A DNA stretch of 64,000 nt, from NCBI GenBank assembly GCA_036676295.1, contig JAKFDE010000023.1, positions 62,001-126,000 of the forward strand, in the 5' to 3' direction. Position 1 is the stretch's first letter. Every line of letters begins with the position of its first letter. A program made the translations under genes and the position numbers. This DNA comes from UBA4416 sp036676295 (GTDB lineage: Bacteria > Bacteroidota > Bacteroidia > B-17B0 > Aurantibacillaceae). This document shows positions 17,030-26,731 of this stretch, piece by piece. The notes under the pieces are model-generated. The model had not been told where the DNA came from. It made no database searches and saw only the letters and a program-made list of their open reading frames with translations.

Positions 17030-20000
17030 TTACTAAAATACTCTAAACCGCTTTCTTCGCTATCGCAATGAAAGTGATTTTGTTTTTTAGCTTGAGGCTT
17101 AATCACTTTAGCGCCTTTATTTTTTTCTTTAATTAATTTGGCAATGATGCGGGCGCGCTCTTTTTTAATGTCTTCGCGCAATTTAGCATCATCCTCGGTA
17201 TCATAATAAATTTGTCCGTCAATAATGGTTTTACTCACCTTCGCATAAATACTTAAAGGATTGTCTGTCCATAATACCAAGTCAGCTACCTTCCCTACTT
17301 TTACACTACCTACTTTATTATCGATGTGCAACATTTTAGCAGGGTTCAAGGTCACTAATTTTAAAGCTTGTACTTCCGTCAAACCGCCATATTTGATAGC
17401 TTTTGCCGCTTCCTGATTTAAACGTCTTCCCATTTCAGCATCATCCGAATTAATCGCCGTATTAACGCCTTCTTTAGTAAGCAGCGAAGCGTTATATGGA
17501 ATCGCATCCATTACTTCTAATTTATATGCCCACCAATCGGCAAAAGTAGAAGCATTAGCACCGTGCGCCTTCATTTTATCAGCTACTTTATAGCCCTCCA
17601 AAATGTGTGTAAACGTATTCACTTTAAAGTGCATGCTATCTGCTACGTGCATCAACATGTTTACTTCACTTTGCACGTAACTGTGACAGGTGATAAAACG
17701 TTTACCGTCTAAAATCTCTACGATCGCATCTAGGTCCAGATCTTTGCGAGGAGAAACTACTTTGTTTTTTTCTATTTGTTTTGGACTTAATTTTCCAAAA
17801 TCTTCCCATTGCTTTTTATAGGCCTTTGCTCTTGTAAAATAATCGTAATACAATTGCTCCACGCCCATACGTGTTTGCGGAAATCTTGTCAGATCAGGGT
17901 TTAAACCATTGGAGTGTTTTACATTTTCGCCTAAAGCAAATTTAATAAAGCCATCTGCTTTTTCGTATTTGAACTCATCCGGTGTTTTTCCCCAACGTAA
18001 TTTGATCAATACACTTTGTCCACCAATTGGATTAGCCGAACCGTGTAATAATTGAGCGGTGGTCACACCACCAGATAACTGACGGTAGATATTAATGTCT
18101 TCCGGATTGATCACATCACTCATTCTTACCTCAGCGCTACTGGCATCAGCGCCTTCGTTTACTCCGAATAAAGCAATGTGTGAATGTTCATCAATAATTC
18201 CCGGCGTTAAATGCAACCCTTTTGCGTCAATGATCTTGGCAAAAGCTGTTTTTGGTACATCAATGTTTGGCGCAATACGAACTATTTTTCCTTCGGTGAT
18301 GTATACATCGTGTTCTAGTAAAACAGAATCAGATTCATTGGTCCAAACTGTTGCGTTTTTAATTAATACAGCGTCATAACGGTGCTTAAATTTTCCCCAA
18401 TTATCTTTAATAAACCCTTCGCTTTCCGGCAAAGGCTCTCCATAAGCGGTAAACGGATAATACACTTTACCAAAATCAACTTTATCTTTTGGCTTAATGC
18501 TGTCTTGTTTCGCCTTAGAAATCTCCTTTTTTTCGTTAAAGGTCATTTTAAAGTCCACCCAGGTTCCATCAGGATATTGTCCCTTTCCTTCAAATGATTT
18601 TTGTAATTCATTGTAATTCCCTGATAATCGAAGGGTTTGAGTAGAGTCATAAGGAAAACTCAAGGTCAACAAATTGTTTTTGAAAGTCACACTAGCTTTA
18701 GATTTCAAGCTGTCATACAAATACACCATGCCGTTGTAATTTTCCTGATCTTTTTTAATATCAATTTTATAATTTACTGATCCGGCAGATATATTGTAAT
18801 TTCCTGAAATATCGGCAAGGCTCAAATCGTTATACATATGCTTAATGCCATTACTCCATGTTTCGTAGATCACCGCCTCTTCATCAAAGATAGGCTTAGA
18901 AGAAATAAAGAAATTAGCATACATGCCTTGTTTTAAACTCCCTACTTTATCTTGCACACCAATAAAATTAGCCGGATTGTAAGTCAAAGCTCTCAAGGCT
19001 GTTTTTTCACTTAGACCATATTTAATGGCTTTACGTACATTTTTTAAAAAGTCGGCTTTGTTTTTAAGATCGGCACTTGTGATACAAAACTGAATGTAAT
19101 TTGCTTCTAAGGCTGATAAATTGACAGGTGCCATTTCCCAATGTTTCAGGTCAGATAAGGTTACTTGTTCTGCATCATAAGGATCTTCCACATCCATTGG
19201 CTCAGGGTAATTAACCGGTATAATGAATTTTGAAAAGGTTCCTTGAATGTCATACAATCTTTGATATTCGTTTCCTCCACCCTTAATGATGTATTTGGTT
19301 TTAAATTCGTCGCCCACTTTTTTTGCGCGCAAATCATTGTACTTATCGTTCCCTTCAAAAATAGAAGGCAGTTCTTGTAATTTATTAAAAGCGTCCAACG
19401 AAATATTATACTCTGTTTTGCTTTCATTAGTTTTGTACCATGCTGCATCGTAATACGTTTGGCGCAATAAAGCCACAGCACCCATTAACGAAGAAGGATA
19501 TCCTTGTTTGGAAGATCCTTTTCTAAACGAATAAAACCCGGCTGCCCTGTCTTTAATGATACTTTCATTCTCATTAGCGTTAACTAAATTTACTAAAGCG
19601 CCGCTTCCTCTTACTATGCCATCTTTACCGGATGTTAATACAGTAGCAAACCCTTGTTTTCTTAATTCATCGGCTTTTGCCTGATCGTGTGTAAATACTT
19701 TGTAAGCATCTTTATCGCTTTTAATTGCCTGATTCCAACCATAAGCGCCTTTTTGGGGTTCTCCTTTTTGTTCTGCGTTTTTAGATTCTACAATACCATA
19801 ATCGCTATATAAGTCAACAAAAGCAGGGTAAATATGTTTGCCTTTTAAGTCTGTAACAAGTGCTTCTTTTGGAGCTTCCAGCTTTTCGCCGGCTTTCAAA
19901 ATTTTCCCATCCTGAATGATCAATGTGGCGTTAATGATCGTTACATCCGCATCTACGTGCAAGGTGCAATTGGTAAACGCATACATCGTATGGCTATTAT

Positions 20001-20091
20001 TGGCTGCGCCATTAACCGGAAAAGTGGTTTGAGCTTTTGCTAAAGTGGCAATTAAAAAAGTGCAGGATATGATGAAAAGATATTTACGCAT
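17026..20091 (-). CDS. exported tandem amidohydrolase, N-terminal half degenerate
   Basis: About 1,021 residues with a signal peptide (MRKYLFIISCTFLIATLAKAQ) from the ATG at 20091; an in-frame ATG 30 bases earlier is possible but would bury the signal. Two imidazolonepropionase-like amidohydrolase modules occur in line. In the C-terminal module the metal motif is intact (GIIDEHSHIALFG), with GGVTTAQLLHGSANPIGGQ, a later His in FITCHSY, and NSDDAE. The N-terminal module keeps the fold marks (GKHIYPAFVDLYSDYG, TYNPANFIGVQDKVGSLKQGMYANF), but the His-x-His is replaced by Leu-Tyr-Ser-Asp, so it is probably not catalytic. Between them is a beta-rich linker. The substrate is unknown; it would act in the periplasm. 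Confidence 0.82.
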   Translation of the reverse strand: MRKYLFIISCTFLIATLAKAQTTFPVNGAANNSHTMYAFTNCTLHVDADVTIINATLIIQDGKILKAGEKLEAPKEALVTDLKGKHIYPAFVDLYSDYGIVESKNAEQKGEPQKGAYGWNQAIKSDKDAYKVFTHDQAKADELRKQGFATVLTSGKDGIVRGSGALVNLVNANENESIIKDRAAGFYSFRKGSSKQGYPSSLMGAVALLRQTYYDAAWYKTNESKTEYNISLDAFNKLQELPSIFEGNDKYNDLRAKKVGDEFKTKYIIKGGGNEYQRLYDIQGTFSKFIIPVNYPEPMDVEDPYDAEQVTLSDLKHWEMAPVNLSALEANYIQFCITSADLKNKADFLKNVRKAIKYGLSEKTALRALTYNPANFIGVQDKVGSLKQGMYANFFISSKPIFDEEAVIYETWSNGIKHMYNDLSLADISGNYNISAGSVNYKIDIKKDQENYNGMVYLYDSLKSKASVTFKNNLLTLSFPYDSTQTLRLSGNYNELQKSFEGKGQYPDGTWVDFKMTFNEKKEISKAKQDSIKPKDKVDFGKVYYPFTAYGEPLPESEGFIKDNWGKFKHRYDAVLIKNATVWTNESDSVLLEHDVYITEGKIVRIAPNIDVPKTAFAKIIDAKGLHLTPGIIDEHSHIALFGVNEGADASSAEVRMSDVINPEDINIYRQLSGGVTTAQLLHGSANPIGGQSVLIKLRWGKTPDEFKYEKADGFIKFALGENVKHSNGLNPDLTRFPQTRMGVEQLYYDYFTRAKAYKKQWEDFGKLSPKQIEKNKVVSPRKDLDLDAIVEILDGKRFITCHSYVQSEVNMLMHVADSMHFKVNTFTHILEGYKVADKMKAHGANASTFADWWAYKLEVMDAIPYNASLLTKEGVNTAINSDDAEMGRRLNQEAAKAIKYGGLTEVQALKLVTLNPAKMLHIDNKVGSVKVGKVADLVLWTDNPLSIYAKVSKTIIDGQIYYDTEDDAKLREDIKKERARIIAKLIKEKNKGAKVIKPQAKKQNHFHCDSEESGLEYFSN

Positions 20092-20174
20092 AATATTTTT
20101 GAATAATAACAAATATAACATTAAGCGCGGGCTGTGAAACCCATTTTATCTCTTTTTAATTAAAGATAAATTGT

Positions 20175-20182
20175 TAATTTTG
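20175..20182 (+). promoter_or_regulatory. candidate -7 box (TAATTTTG) for the membrane cytochrome c - hflX pair
   Basis: TAATTTTG matches TAnnTTTG and lies 20 bases before the ATG at 20203. No clear -33 TTTG is seen at the usual distance. Confidence 0.4.
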
Positions 20183-20202
20183 AAACAATTAATTCTATTA
20201 CA

Positions 20203-20808
20203 ATGGCTACAGGCATGTTACACTCACACTACTTATTTGTAGTGCTTTTCACCTTAATTTATCTGGTAAAAACAATTTTACTATTGAGCGACAAAGATGA
20301 GTTGCTTGAGAAGTTCAAAGCAAAGACAAAGATCCTTGAAATGATCGTGAGTTTTGGCTTTTTGGCAACGGGTATTTATTTAATGACTCAAATGCCGGAG
20401 ATCCCAACCTTAATGTTCATTAAGATCACTGTAGTCTTTTTATCTATCCCGTTAGCGGTTATCGGTTTCAAAAAGAAAAACAAAGTGTTAGCTTCTTTAT
20501 CCTTTTTTCTGATCATCGTAGCTTTTGGTTTAGGCGAAAAAATGAAGTCTGTTAAGGGCGGAGCGAAAACAGTTGCCGTAAATGGTAAAGAAATATTTGA
20601 AGAAAAATGTACGCTGTGCCATGGCAATGATGGAAAGTTAGCGGCCAATGGATCAAAAGACCTAAGCGTAACTCCTTTAAACCATACCGACATCGTAAAA
20701 ACAATTACGGATGGTAAAAACACCATGGCTTCTTACAAAGAAGTGCTAAGCCCTGAACAAATTGAAGCAGTTGCCAATTACATTGAAACTGATTTGAAAG
20801 GGAAATAA
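20203..20808 (+). CDS. SirB-like membrane protein fused to a cytochrome c domain
   Basis: 201 residues. The first 115 or so form four hydrophobic helices (HSHYLFVVLFTLIYLV, IVSFGFLATGIYLM, LMFIKITVVFLSIPLAVIGF, VLASLSFFLIIVAFGLG) resembling SirB-type integral membrane proteins. After a short linker a class I cytochrome c domain follows, with CTLCHGNDGK near residue 146, a candidate axial Met in KNTMASYKEVLSPEQIEAVANYI, and the usual closing helix. The heme domain should face the periplasm. This suggests a small membrane-tethered electron carrier. It is 13 bases upstream of hflX and probably co-transcribed with it, though the functions look unrelated. Confidence 0.75.
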   Translation: MATGMLHSHYLFVVLFTLIYLVKTILLLSDKDELLEKFKAKTKILEMIVSFGFLATGIYLMTQMPEIPTLMFIKITVVFLSIPLAVIGFKKKNKVLASLSFFLIIVAFGLGEKMKSVKGGAKTVAVNGKEIFEEKCTLCHGNDGKLAANGSKDLSVTPLNHTDIVKTITDGKNTMASYKEVLSPEQIEAVANYIETDLKGK

Positions 20809-20821
20809 TTTTAGAAACTAC

Positions 20822-22021
20822 ATGAAGCCAGAGTCAATATCAACTGCCCCCGTTATTCCTGCCGCCGTTTTAATTGGTGTCATTAATAAAAAACAAAATG
20901 AAGAACTGGCTAAAGAATACCTGGAAGAGCTTGCTTTTTTGGCTGAAACCTACGGTGTAGAAACTAAAAAAACCTTTACTCAAAAATTAGAAAAGCCAGA
21001 TAAAGCAACCTTTATTGGTAAAGGAAAGCTAAGCGATGTGAAAACCTTCGTAAAGGAAAACAACATCAGCGTCGTTATTTTTGATGATGAGTTGTCTCCT
21101 TCTCAACAACGAAATTTAGAAAAAGAATTAGGCAAAAAAATATTAGACCGTACCAATTTAATTTTAGAGATCTTTTCACAACGGGCGCAAACGGCTCATG
21201 CTAAAACACAAGTGGAATTAGCAAAGTGCCAGTATTTGTTGCCACGCTTAACGGGTATGTGGACTCACTTAGAGCGTCAGCGTGGTGGAACAGGCACAAG
21301 AGGTGGAGCCGGTGAAAAAGAAATTGAAACAGACAGACGAATTACCCGCGATCGCATTGCTCAATTGAAAGAAGATCTCAAGATCATTGATAAGCAAATG
21401 GCTACACAACGTAAGAACCGTGGTGAATTTGTACGAGTAGCTTTAGTAGGTTACACCAATGTTGGTAAATCTACCATCATGAACATGATAAGCAAAAGTG
21501 AAGTGTTTGCCGAAAATAAATTGTTTGCAACCCTGGATACAACTGTAAGAAAAGTAACCATCGATAATTTATTTTTCTTGTTGTGCGACACGGTTGGTTT
21601 TATCCGCAAGCTTCCAACACAATTAGTAGAGAGTTTTAAAAGCACACTGGATGAAGTCCGCGAAGCCGATATTTTATTACATGTGGTAGATATTTCTCAT
21701 CCTAATTTCGAAGACCACATTAACGTGGTACAACAAACCTTAACAGACATTGGTGCCGGCGATAAAAAAACCATCATTGTGTTTAATAAAATTGATGCAT
21801 TTAAATACATCAAAAAAGATGAAGACGATCTTACGCCAATGAGTCGAGAAAATTTATCCTTAGACGAATTGAAAAAAACCTGGATGAGTAACTTAAACCA
21901 AACTTGTGTTTACATCAGTGCGCAGAAAAAAGAAAACATCGAAGACTTTAAAAAAATAGTGTACGATGCCGTGAAAGAAATTCACGTAGTAAGATTTCCT
22001 TATAATAATTTGCTTTACTAA
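20822..22021 (+). CDS. hflX: ribosome-associated GTPase HflX
   Basis: 399 residues, the usual HflX length. The N-terminal domain has ATFIGKGKLSDV and VVIFDDELSPSQQRNLEKELG, then the coiled-coil linker with the Gly-rich patch QRGGTGTRGGAGEKEIETDRR typical of the family. The G domain shows G1 GYTNVGKST, G2 around ATLDTTVR, G3 DTVGF, and G4 NKID. HflX binds the 50S subunit and splits stalled ribosomes under stress. The ATG start follows the cytochrome gene by 13 bases. The gene ends nine bases before the stop of the convergent TPR/PD40 gene, so no independent terminator fits. Confidence 0.93.
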   Translation: MKPESISTAPVIPAAVLIGVINKKQNEELAKEYLEELAFLAETYGVETKKTFTQKLEKPDKATFIGKGKLSDVKTFVKENNISVVIFDDELSPSQQRNLEKELGKKILDRTNLILEIFSQRAQTAHAKTQVELAKCQYLLPRLTGMWTHLERQRGGTGTRGGAGEKEIETDRRITRDRIAQLKEDLKIIDKQMATQRKNRGEFVRVALVGYTNVGKSTIMNMISKSEVFAENKLFATLDTTVRKVTIDNLFFLLCDTVGFIRKLPTQLVESFKSTLDEVREADILLHVVDISHPNFEDHINVVQQTLTDIGAGDKKTIIVFNKIDAFKYIKKDEDDLTPMSRENLSLDELKKTWMSNLNQTCVYISAQKKENIEDFKKIVYDAVKEIHVVRFPYNNLLY

Positions 22022-22030
22022 CAGTAAATT

Positions 22031-23626
22031 TTATTTTTTATTCTTCTTGGGATCCACTATAACCGGCTGTTCCTGTCCAATCAAATGCTTTTTTTCGATA
22101 AGAGACGTGAAATCAGATTTGTCATATACCATAAAATCTTCTTTGATCGTTTTATTTCCGGGTAATGTAATTTGGATCTGATATTTACCGGGCTCAACAA
22201 TAAAAATATATTTACCGGTTTTCTTGTTCACGTTTTTGGCGTCTAACTCTTCTTTTGTTTTTATATTAGTGATAGATACAAAGGCGTCAATTTCTTGTTG
22301 GGTTGTATCAGATAAAATAACCATTCCGCTAATAGCTGTTAAAGGTTTATCTACATCATTAAATGTGATTTTATAAATATCCAGATCACCTAGCCCTTCT
22401 TTACGCCAGGCCGATATGTAACCATCTCTTCCGTTTTTTGCCACCGAAAACATCATGTCATCATCTGTTGTGTTTAACGGATAGCCAACATTAATGGGCT
22501 TACCCCATGTCTTTGAACCCTCATCCCATTTCGATTTAAAAATATCATAACCACCCATGCTCGTATGGCCCTGAGAACTGAAATACAAGGTTTTACCATC
22601 TTCTGATAATACCGGAAAAGCTTCTCTGTATGGTGAATTGACCGTTGGCCCTAAATTTTTTGGAATGCCCCACTCGCCATTAGGTAAACGATTGGTCATA
22701 TAAATATCTTCTTCGCCTAAACCACCTTTTCGTGCCGAAACAAAAAACAAAGTATTATTATCTGTACCATAGCATGCTTCGCCATCAAGCAGATCTGAAT
22801 TTACAGGTTCATTAAACGGAACCGGTTTGCTAAATTGTTTGGATTTGAGTAGTTCTGCATGAAACAGATCTCCGGGAAACTCTGCATTATCTACATACAC
22901 AATTAGATTTTTTCCGTCAGGCGAAAGTCCTACACATTCCTCATCTTCCATGGTATTGATCAAAGCGCCCATATTTTTAGCTCTGGTCCACGCTCCTTTT
23001 TCAACTTTTGATGTGTATACATCAGAGGTATAATAGCCGTTATAACTTCTCAATCTTCCGGTATTTTGATCACGACGAGACGTAAAAACCAAAGTTTCCT
23101 CATCTTTCGTTACAAAAGGATAATAATCAGCGTACTTTGTATTGATCTCTTTGCCTACATTTTCAAAAGTTACATTAACCGGTCGTTTCATCAACGCTTT
23201 TGCGTTCTCGCAGGTTTCAATGTAATGATCAATTAGTGGAAAAATTTTTGGTGAGGCTTTTTCTCTATACTTATTATAAAACGTAATCGCATCATCCAAT
23301 CTGTAAGCAAACTGGTATGCATTTGCCATCTCTAATAATAATTCGTTCTTATACTTTTCGTGTTTATAAGAATATTCCAAATAGGGAATGGCTTTTGATT
23401 TATCATTATACGTTTTTAGATAACAAACGCCCATTCGGTGTTTTAGATCGGCATCTTCCGGAAATTCTTTTTCCAGTTTTTTAAATTCCTCTAGTGCTTC
23501 AATGTAATTTTTCTGATCGAACAACTCATCGGCCGATGGTTTTTCGAAAGTTTGAGCATGTACTACAATTCCACTAAATAAAAAAACTAATGTGGTTGTA
23601 AAGACTATTCTTTGAATTAATGACAT
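22031..23626 (-). CDS. TPR and PD40 beta-propeller envelope protein without OmpA domain
   Basis: 531 residues with a signal peptide ending at VHAQ. TPR-like helices span about 35-150 (DQKNYIEALEEFKKLEKEFPEDADLKHRMGVCY and following). PD40/WD40-like propeller blades follow (LVFTSRRD, CVGLSPDGKNLIVY, NTLFFVSARKGGLGEEDIYM, GKTLYFSSQGHTSMGGYDIF, GRDGYISAWRKEGLGDLDIY). A beta-sandwich of carboxypeptidase-regulatory type runs from about 435 to 510. The order resembles PorE/OmpA-like Bacteroidota envelope proteins, but the C-terminal OmpA peptidoglycan-binding domain is absent; the protein ends in a short Lys/Pro-rich tail. Possible scaffold in the periplasm or at the outer membrane. Monocistronic as far as can be seen. 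Confidence 0.75.
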   Translation of the reverse strand: MSLIQRIVFTTTLVFLFSGIVVHAQTFEKPSADELFDQKNYIEALEEFKKLEKEFPEDADLKHRMGVCYLKTYNDKSKAIPYLEYSYKHEKYKNELLLEMANAYQFAYRLDDAITFYNKYREKASPKIFPLIDHYIETCENAKALMKRPVNVTFENVGKEINTKYADYYPFVTKDEETLVFTSRRDQNTGRLRSYNGYYTSDVYTSKVEKGAWTRAKNMGALINTMEDEECVGLSPDGKNLIVYVDNAEFPGDLFHAELLKSKQFSKPVPFNEPVNSDLLDGEACYGTDNNTLFFVSARKGGLGEEDIYMTNRLPNGEWGIPKNLGPTVNSPYREAFPVLSEDGKTLYFSSQGHTSMGGYDIFKSKWDEGSKTWGKPINVGYPLNTTDDDMMFSVAKNGRDGYISAWRKEGLGDLDIYKITFNDVDKPLTAISGMVILSDTTQQEIDAFVSITNIKTKEELDAKNVNKKTGKYIFIVEPGKYQIQITLPGNKTIKEDFMVYDKSDFTSLIEKKHLIGQEQPVIVDPKKNKK

Positions 23627-23727
23627 CTTTATGAATTAAACTTAACATAAATGTAATACATAATTTACTAAATGTACAATTTTCAAACTTTCCACAATTT
23701 CAACTTATGAGTTTTTGAGGCCCTAAA

Positions 23728-26688
23728 TCATTTTATGTCGATCTCGTCAATAAAAATGAAGGCGTCTCCGCCGCTACCCTGGTGCCATTCGGGTAATTTA
23801 CCAAAATTGACGGCTTTTACTTTTACATAACGAGCGTTTAATTTGGCCGGTTTATTACTGTTAAATTCTCTCATCTGCAGATCATAATCATCTGCAGGAA
23901 CGCCATTTTCGATCGTCCCAAAAAGCGTAAATGTTTTTCCGTCTTCTGAGGTATAATATTCTACTTGTTTAGGAAATACAATCCATGCGCGGGTATCTTG
24001 TAAATAACTGGATGTGATAGACGAAATTTCTTTTTCTTTTCCAAGATCGATGATGCATTCAAAATCCTGTGATTGATAACCTTGCCAGCTGCCGGTTCTC
24101 CAATTGGTAGTACCGCGTTGCCCGTCAATAATGCCATCATCGCCACCTGCGGTGTACTGTTTGTTATAAGTAGAATTTATTTTGAGTTTCCAATCGGCAT
24201 GTGGCATTTTATAAAACGAACCAACAGTGACAGAGCTCTTTTCCCCTTTTTCATTGATCGCAATGGTTTTAACGGTAGTTATGTCTTTAATAGTAATTGG
24301 TGAGTTGTACTGCATTGCTTTCACGCCGGGGTCTGTTCCGTCTAAGGTGTAGTATAATTTATAATTAGGTAATGCACCTTGTAGTTCGATCTGCATCTCA
24401 TCTTTAAAAAACAAAGAAGGTGAAGAAATAATAGGCGCTAATACTAGTGCGTTTTCTTTGGTTTGTAACGCCGCACGTTTTTTAGAAATATTAGCAGCGG
24501 CGGTTTTAGGTTTAGCGCTTAGATCAAAACTTATTTTAATGTTGTCTGTTGGAAGTCCTTTGCTCAACAGCTCCACAAAATTGATGGCAGACGCTGTATA
24601 CTTTTTATTGTTGAGCGTTACCGATGAGACATAGTAACTTTTATCCGTATAATTTTTTGAGTAAAGGAAAATGTTTTTACCATTTTCTAAATGAATGGTG
24701 CAGGAAGGAAAAATAGTAGAACCTAATTCATAATTTGGTGAACCGGGACAAACCGGATAAAACCCCATAGAACTTAATACATACCAGGCGCTCATCTGTC
24801 CACAATCTTCATTGCCAATTAACCCGTCAGGAGCATTTTTATAAAAATCAGATAAGATCTGACGAACTCTTTCTTGGGTTTTATAATTCTTCCCTACATA
24901 ATTATACAAATAAGCCATGTGGTGGCTTGGTTCATTACCATGAGCATATTGTCCTATTAAACCTGTAATATCAGCTTGTTCGCGGCCGGTTGTTTGAGAA
25001 GAGGTTGTAAACAATTCATCCAGTTTTTTTTCGAAATTTTTATTTCCTCCCATGGCATCTATTAAACCATACACATCCTGAGGTACAAAAAAAGAGTATT
25101 GCCAGGAGTTTCCTTCTGTAAAATTATTATTCACTTCTTTCGCATCAAATGGTGTTAACCAACCACCATTTTTTTTGGGTCGCATAAAATTTGTTTTGGT
25201 ATCAAATACATTTTTCCAGTATTGAGAGCGTTTCATGAAATGATCGTAATCTACCTTTTTATTCAACACCTTGGCCATTTGCGCAATGCACCAATCATCA
25301 TAGGCATACTCTACTGTTTTAGAAACACTTTCGTGTTCATCATCCACACTGATATACCCATTTTGTTTGTAAGCTTTTAATCCTAGGTGATCCAACATGG
25401 CGCTATGCTTCGCCGCTTCCAATGCTTTATCATAACTAAACCCTTTAATGCCTTTTACCATCGCATCGGCAATGACACTCACCGAATGGTATCCGATCAT
25501 ACAATCTGTTTCGTTACTGCCCAATTCCCATACAGGTAAACGGCCGCCTTGTTCATACTGCGCTAAAAATGTATTGATGAAATCGCTGGTACGTTTTTGA
25601 TCGATGAGTGTATAAAGCGGGTGAGCTCCTCTAAAAGTGTCCCATAATGAAAACACAGAATAATATGTGAAGCCTTCTGCTTTATGATTTTTATTATCTC
25701 TGCCACGGTACATGCCGTCTACATCCATAGCAGTATTTGGTTGCATCATGGTATGATACAAGGCCGTATAAAAAATAGTAAGTTTATTGGCATCGCTCGA
25801 AGACACTTCGATCTTAGCCAATTCTTTATTCCACAAAGCTTCGGCATTAGATTTTGTTTTTTCGAAATCCCATCCCGGTAATTCTGTTGTTAAATTTTTC
25901 TTAGCGCCATCAACACTTACAGGAGAGATCCCTACTTTAAGCATTACCGGTTTTTTAGCATTCGCAAACGTGAAAATAGCTTTTACGTTTTCGCCGCTGT
26001 AATAATTGTCTTTTAGTTTTTGATCTTTAAATGATTTGTTATTGATAAACGCTTCCCATTCAAAATCTTCAGAAAACTCTGCTACAAAATAAACGTATTG
26101 ATCTTTAGCCCAGGCCTCACTGTGTCGATAGCCTTCAATGGTTCTCGGCCCTGTGATCTTAACATAAGATCCCAAAGTTTTATCACGATGCGTTAAGTCT
26201 AAAATAATATTGGCTTGTTTATCTTGCGGAAATGAATAGCGATGAAGACCAACCCGTGTAGTTGCTGTGAGTTCCACATTAACGCCATTATCTAGCTTAA
26301 CAGAATAATATCCTGCTGTTACTTTTTCATTAGCATGCGAAAATTCAGAAGCATATTTTTTACTCTCAATGCTAGACGCACCTGAAATTGGCATAAACAT
26401 AATGTCGCCATAATCACTGCAGCCTGTGCCGTTTAAGTGTGTGTGAGAAAAGCCATAAATAATGCTATCACTATAGTGATAACCACTGCACCCATCCCAA
26501 CTGCCATCAATTCGGGTATCCGGACTTAATTGCACCATGCCAAAAGGAACAGTAGCCCCGGGAAATGTGTGGCCATGACCACCGGTGCCAATAAATGGAT
26601 TAACATACGATGAATACGCTGTTTGTGCGAGGCACTTTGAAATACAGAAAACAGAAAGAAAGAAAAATATGGATAGTGGCCTTATCAT
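23728..26688 (-). CDS. GH92 alpha-mannosidase with C-terminal accessory domains
   Basis: 986 residues with a signal peptide (ending KCLAQ). Glycoside hydrolase family 92, calcium-dependent exo-alpha-mannosidases that trim N-glycans. Family marks: YVNPFIGTGGHGHTFPGATVPFGMVQLSPDT at the N-terminus, GYHYSD, GFSHTHLNGTGC, YSVFSLWDTFRGAHPLYTL, and GNEDCGQMSAWYVLSSMGFYPV, which carries the catalytic Glu. After about residue 750 come a chitobiase-type beta-sandwich (LYYTLDGTDPG) and a discoidin/F5-8-like domain ending AFIFIDEIDIK. The same tail plan is found on the GH20 enzyme of this operon. Last gene of the minus-strand N-glycan block, 43 bases after the beta-mannosidase; an imperfect -7-like TAAATTTA upstream could allow separate expression. 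Confidence 0.92.
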   Translation of the reverse strand: MIRPLSIFFFLSVFCISKCLAQTAYSSYVNPFIGTGGHGHTFPGATVPFGMVQLSPDTRIDGSWDGCSGYHYSDSIIYGFSHTHLNGTGCSDYGDIMFMPISGASSIESKKYASEFSHANEKVTAGYYSVKLDNGVNVELTATTRVGLHRYSFPQDKQANIILDLTHRDKTLGSYVKITGPRTIEGYRHSEAWAKDQYVYFVAEFSEDFEWEAFINNKSFKDQKLKDNYYSGENVKAIFTFANAKKPVMLKVGISPVSVDGAKKNLTTELPGWDFEKTKSNAEALWNKELAKIEVSSSDANKLTIFYTALYHTMMQPNTAMDVDGMYRGRDNKNHKAEGFTYYSVFSLWDTFRGAHPLYTLIDQKRTSDFINTFLAQYEQGGRLPVWELGSNETDCMIGYHSVSVIADAMVKGIKGFSYDKALEAAKHSAMLDHLGLKAYKQNGYISVDDEHESVSKTVEYAYDDWCIAQMAKVLNKKVDYDHFMKRSQYWKNVFDTKTNFMRPKKNGGWLTPFDAKEVNNNFTEGNSWQYSFFVPQDVYGLIDAMGGNKNFEKKLDELFTTSSQTTGREQADITGLIGQYAHGNEPSHHMAYLYNYVGKNYKTQERVRQILSDFYKNAPDGLIGNEDCGQMSAWYVLSSMGFYPVCPGSPNYELGSTIFPSCTIHLENGKNIFLYSKNYTDKSYYVSSVTLNNKKYTASAINFVELLSKGLPTDNIKISFDLSAKPKTAAANISKKRAALQTKENALVLAPIISSPSLFFKDEMQIELQGALPNYKLYYTLDGTDPGVKAMQYNSPITIKDITTVKTIAINEKGEKSSVTVGSFYKMPHADWKLKINSTYNKQYTAGGDDGIIDGQRGTTNWRTGSWQGYQSQDFECIIDLGKEKEISSITSSYLQDTRAWIVFPKQVEYYTSEDGKTFTLFGTIENGVPADDYDLQMREFNSNKPAKLNARYVKVKAVNFGKLPEWHQGSGGDAFIFIDEIDIK

Positions 26689-26731
26689 AAACTAAATTTA
26701 ATACTAAAATATGGTTTTAAAAATACCTAAT

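Noticed and set aside
18095..18597. Open frames on the plus strand inside the amidohydrolase gene
   Set aside because: They are antisense to a well-supported coding gene with clear domain motifs and show no protein signature.
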